Below are positions 62,613 to 64,000 of a DNA stretch of 64,000 nt, in pieces. The notes under the pieces are model-generated. The model saw nothing but the letters and a program-made list of their open reading frames with translations, was not told the DNA's origin and ran no database searches. Made by a program: the position numbers and the translations under genes. Origin of the DNA: Rhea pennata (Eukaryota > Chordata > Aves > Rheiformes > Rheidae). The stretch is taken from positions 27,640,567-27,704,566 of the forward strand of contig NC_084669.1 of the NCBI RefSeq assembly GCF_028389875.1, read 5' to 3'. Within the stretch, counting starts at the first letter, position 1, and each line of letters starts with the position of its first letter.

Positions 62613-64000
62613 TACTGGTTTCGTTATCACCAGTGTGCCAAAATTCATTTCAAGTCATATATAACTTAACTATATATAACCTAACACAGATTAAGTTAAC
62701 TTATATTAAATTAGGATGTCAATGATAAATTGGTTTCAATTGTGTTATACTGGAAATCCTAACTAATGCAAAGATTGTCTTCAAGATCTTGAATGTTCTG
62801 AAGCAAATTTTTAACTGGATATAGAAGATTACTGAGATTGTGATCCTTAAAATGTTACCTAATGCTTAGCTGTGATTCAGGCACCTGTGAACCCTATTCA
62901 AGATTTTAAGCAAATTGCTTAAAGGGAAAGGAAGTCTTGCCTTTAGTGATTCCTGGACAATGAGGACTGTAGAAACTGTAAATAAGTATGTACAAATAAT
63001 TCTGTAATTTCTTATATACTGTTAAAGGCTTCTGTGCTTCACACTGGAGGCAACTGCAGGGATTTATTTGTTTGTATAAATACATATGTACACACATTTA
63101 TTATGCTCCAACTTCTATGACGTAACTACGGGGCAAATACGAAGTATCCAAAGTAGAAGATAGAAGGTATGTATTGCATAGTGGAGAGGGAATTTACTTA
63201 TTTAATGTAGAAAATTCTGCTAGAATGATTTTTAGAAATTATTTCAACATGGTAAGTTGAAAGGTTTTAATGCCTGATTAGGGATTAAGCTTTAATCGGC
63301 ACATTGACTGTGAATTTCAGCTGCTACCTGAATGGCAGCTCTTTGAAAGATCCCAAACATGAAAGAAAATCCAAAGGATTCTGGTGTCAGAGGTATGATT
63401 CATGAGTGCCTGATAATAATAGAAACATCCTGAAATAAGTTTCTTTCATGAAAGTAATTACCTTTAATACTGATTTTAGAAGCTGAATAACTGTATCAGA
63501 AAGTTACGTTCCAAACCCACTCACCTGGTTTTTACTCTGTTTGTCGAGACATAGAATATGCTACCGTTTCAGATCCTAGGGCAGTTAAGACGGAACGTAT
63601 TTTCATCCTTTTTCCTCCAGAAGAGGAGGACCCAAAGAGCATATTTCACGCATTGTGGGTATATGGTGTCACAGGTGATGACACCCCGTACAGCGGTAGT
63701 GTGGTTAGAGGTACCGTATCGCTGTAGATAGTCAGCGTATCAGCATATCAGTTCTCATTTTTCTTCCTAACTTGTCTGTTCCATCAACTTATTTGTGAGA
63801 TGCCGCGCTGTGAAGCGTTCCCCTCCTGACATACCTCTCTTCTGCTGGTGCAATGTGCAAAATCAGACCTGGGAGCTGACAGAAACTATACCTGATTAGG
63901 ACATGGCTGTCAAGTATTTCTGTATAAAACCATTTCCTTTTAATGAAAGTTTTGCTATCACGGTCCATGTCATTCTCATTTCATAGTGGAGGTTCAGCTC
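62613..64000. other. Flanking DNA with a CpG-richer patch near the end
   Basis: No exon is supported. Bases 63,530-63,850 hold noticeably more CpG than the surroundings and a perfect 7-bp stem with 7-base loop (63665-63685). This could be the margin of a regulatory region or of a young repeat I cannot name. Confidence 0.4.

Overview
This window is vertebrate nuclear DNA, almost certainly from a bird. Genes are split into small exons with GT-AG introns. The background is AT-rich, with one sharp CpG island. The recognisable interspersed repeats are CR1 LINE fragments with the 3' end typical of birds and other reptiles. No prokaryotic gene organisation, CRISPR array, plasmid or phage is present, and no tRNA or rRNA gene was seen. 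Two protein genes can be reconstructed, and they point towards each other.

Layout. (1) Bases 1 to about 26,440 look intergenic: AT-rich, with CR1 pieces (4.7-5.1 kb and an older one at 5.6-6.1 kb), homopolymer runs and no exon I could support. (2) A CpG island at about 26,440-27,290 is the promoter and non-coding first-exon region of annexin A11 (ANXA11, + strand). (3) Intron 1 runs for about 11.7 kb. (4) Fourteen coding exons lie between 38,729 and 51,433. Joined, they give an uninterrupted 507-residue annexin A11 with all reading phases matching. The protein has a Pro/Gly/Tyr-rich N-terminal half followed by four annexin repeats. (5) The ANXA11 3' UTR has at least three candidate poly(A) signals (51.6, 52.1 and 52.65 kb). 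(6) Two exons of the small secreted protein PLAC9 lie on the - strand (55,038-55,158 and 56,365-56,465). They were found only by translating short splice-bounded segments and are not visible as an open reading frame. Its signal-peptide exon and last exon could not be fixed. (7) From about 56.5 kb to the end is PLAC9 intron or upstream DNA with CR1 fragments, a TATA/E-box cluster near 60.0 kb and a CpG-richer patch near the end.

The convergent ANXA11-PLAC9 pair agrees with the arrangement known on human chromosome 10, so this is a conserved syntenic block. The two genes are not known to share a pathway. ANXA11 is an intracellular calcium- and phospholipid-binding protein, while PLAC9 is a small secreted protein of poorly known role.

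I found no convincing new biological system. The observations most worth checking are the PLAC9 gene structure, a perfect 18-bp palindrome plus adjoining hairpin in the ANXA11 3' UTR, a 22-bp duplication beside a splice acceptor, and paired hairpins in the intergenic stretch between the two genes. All coordinates were read by eye; no alignment or search was run.
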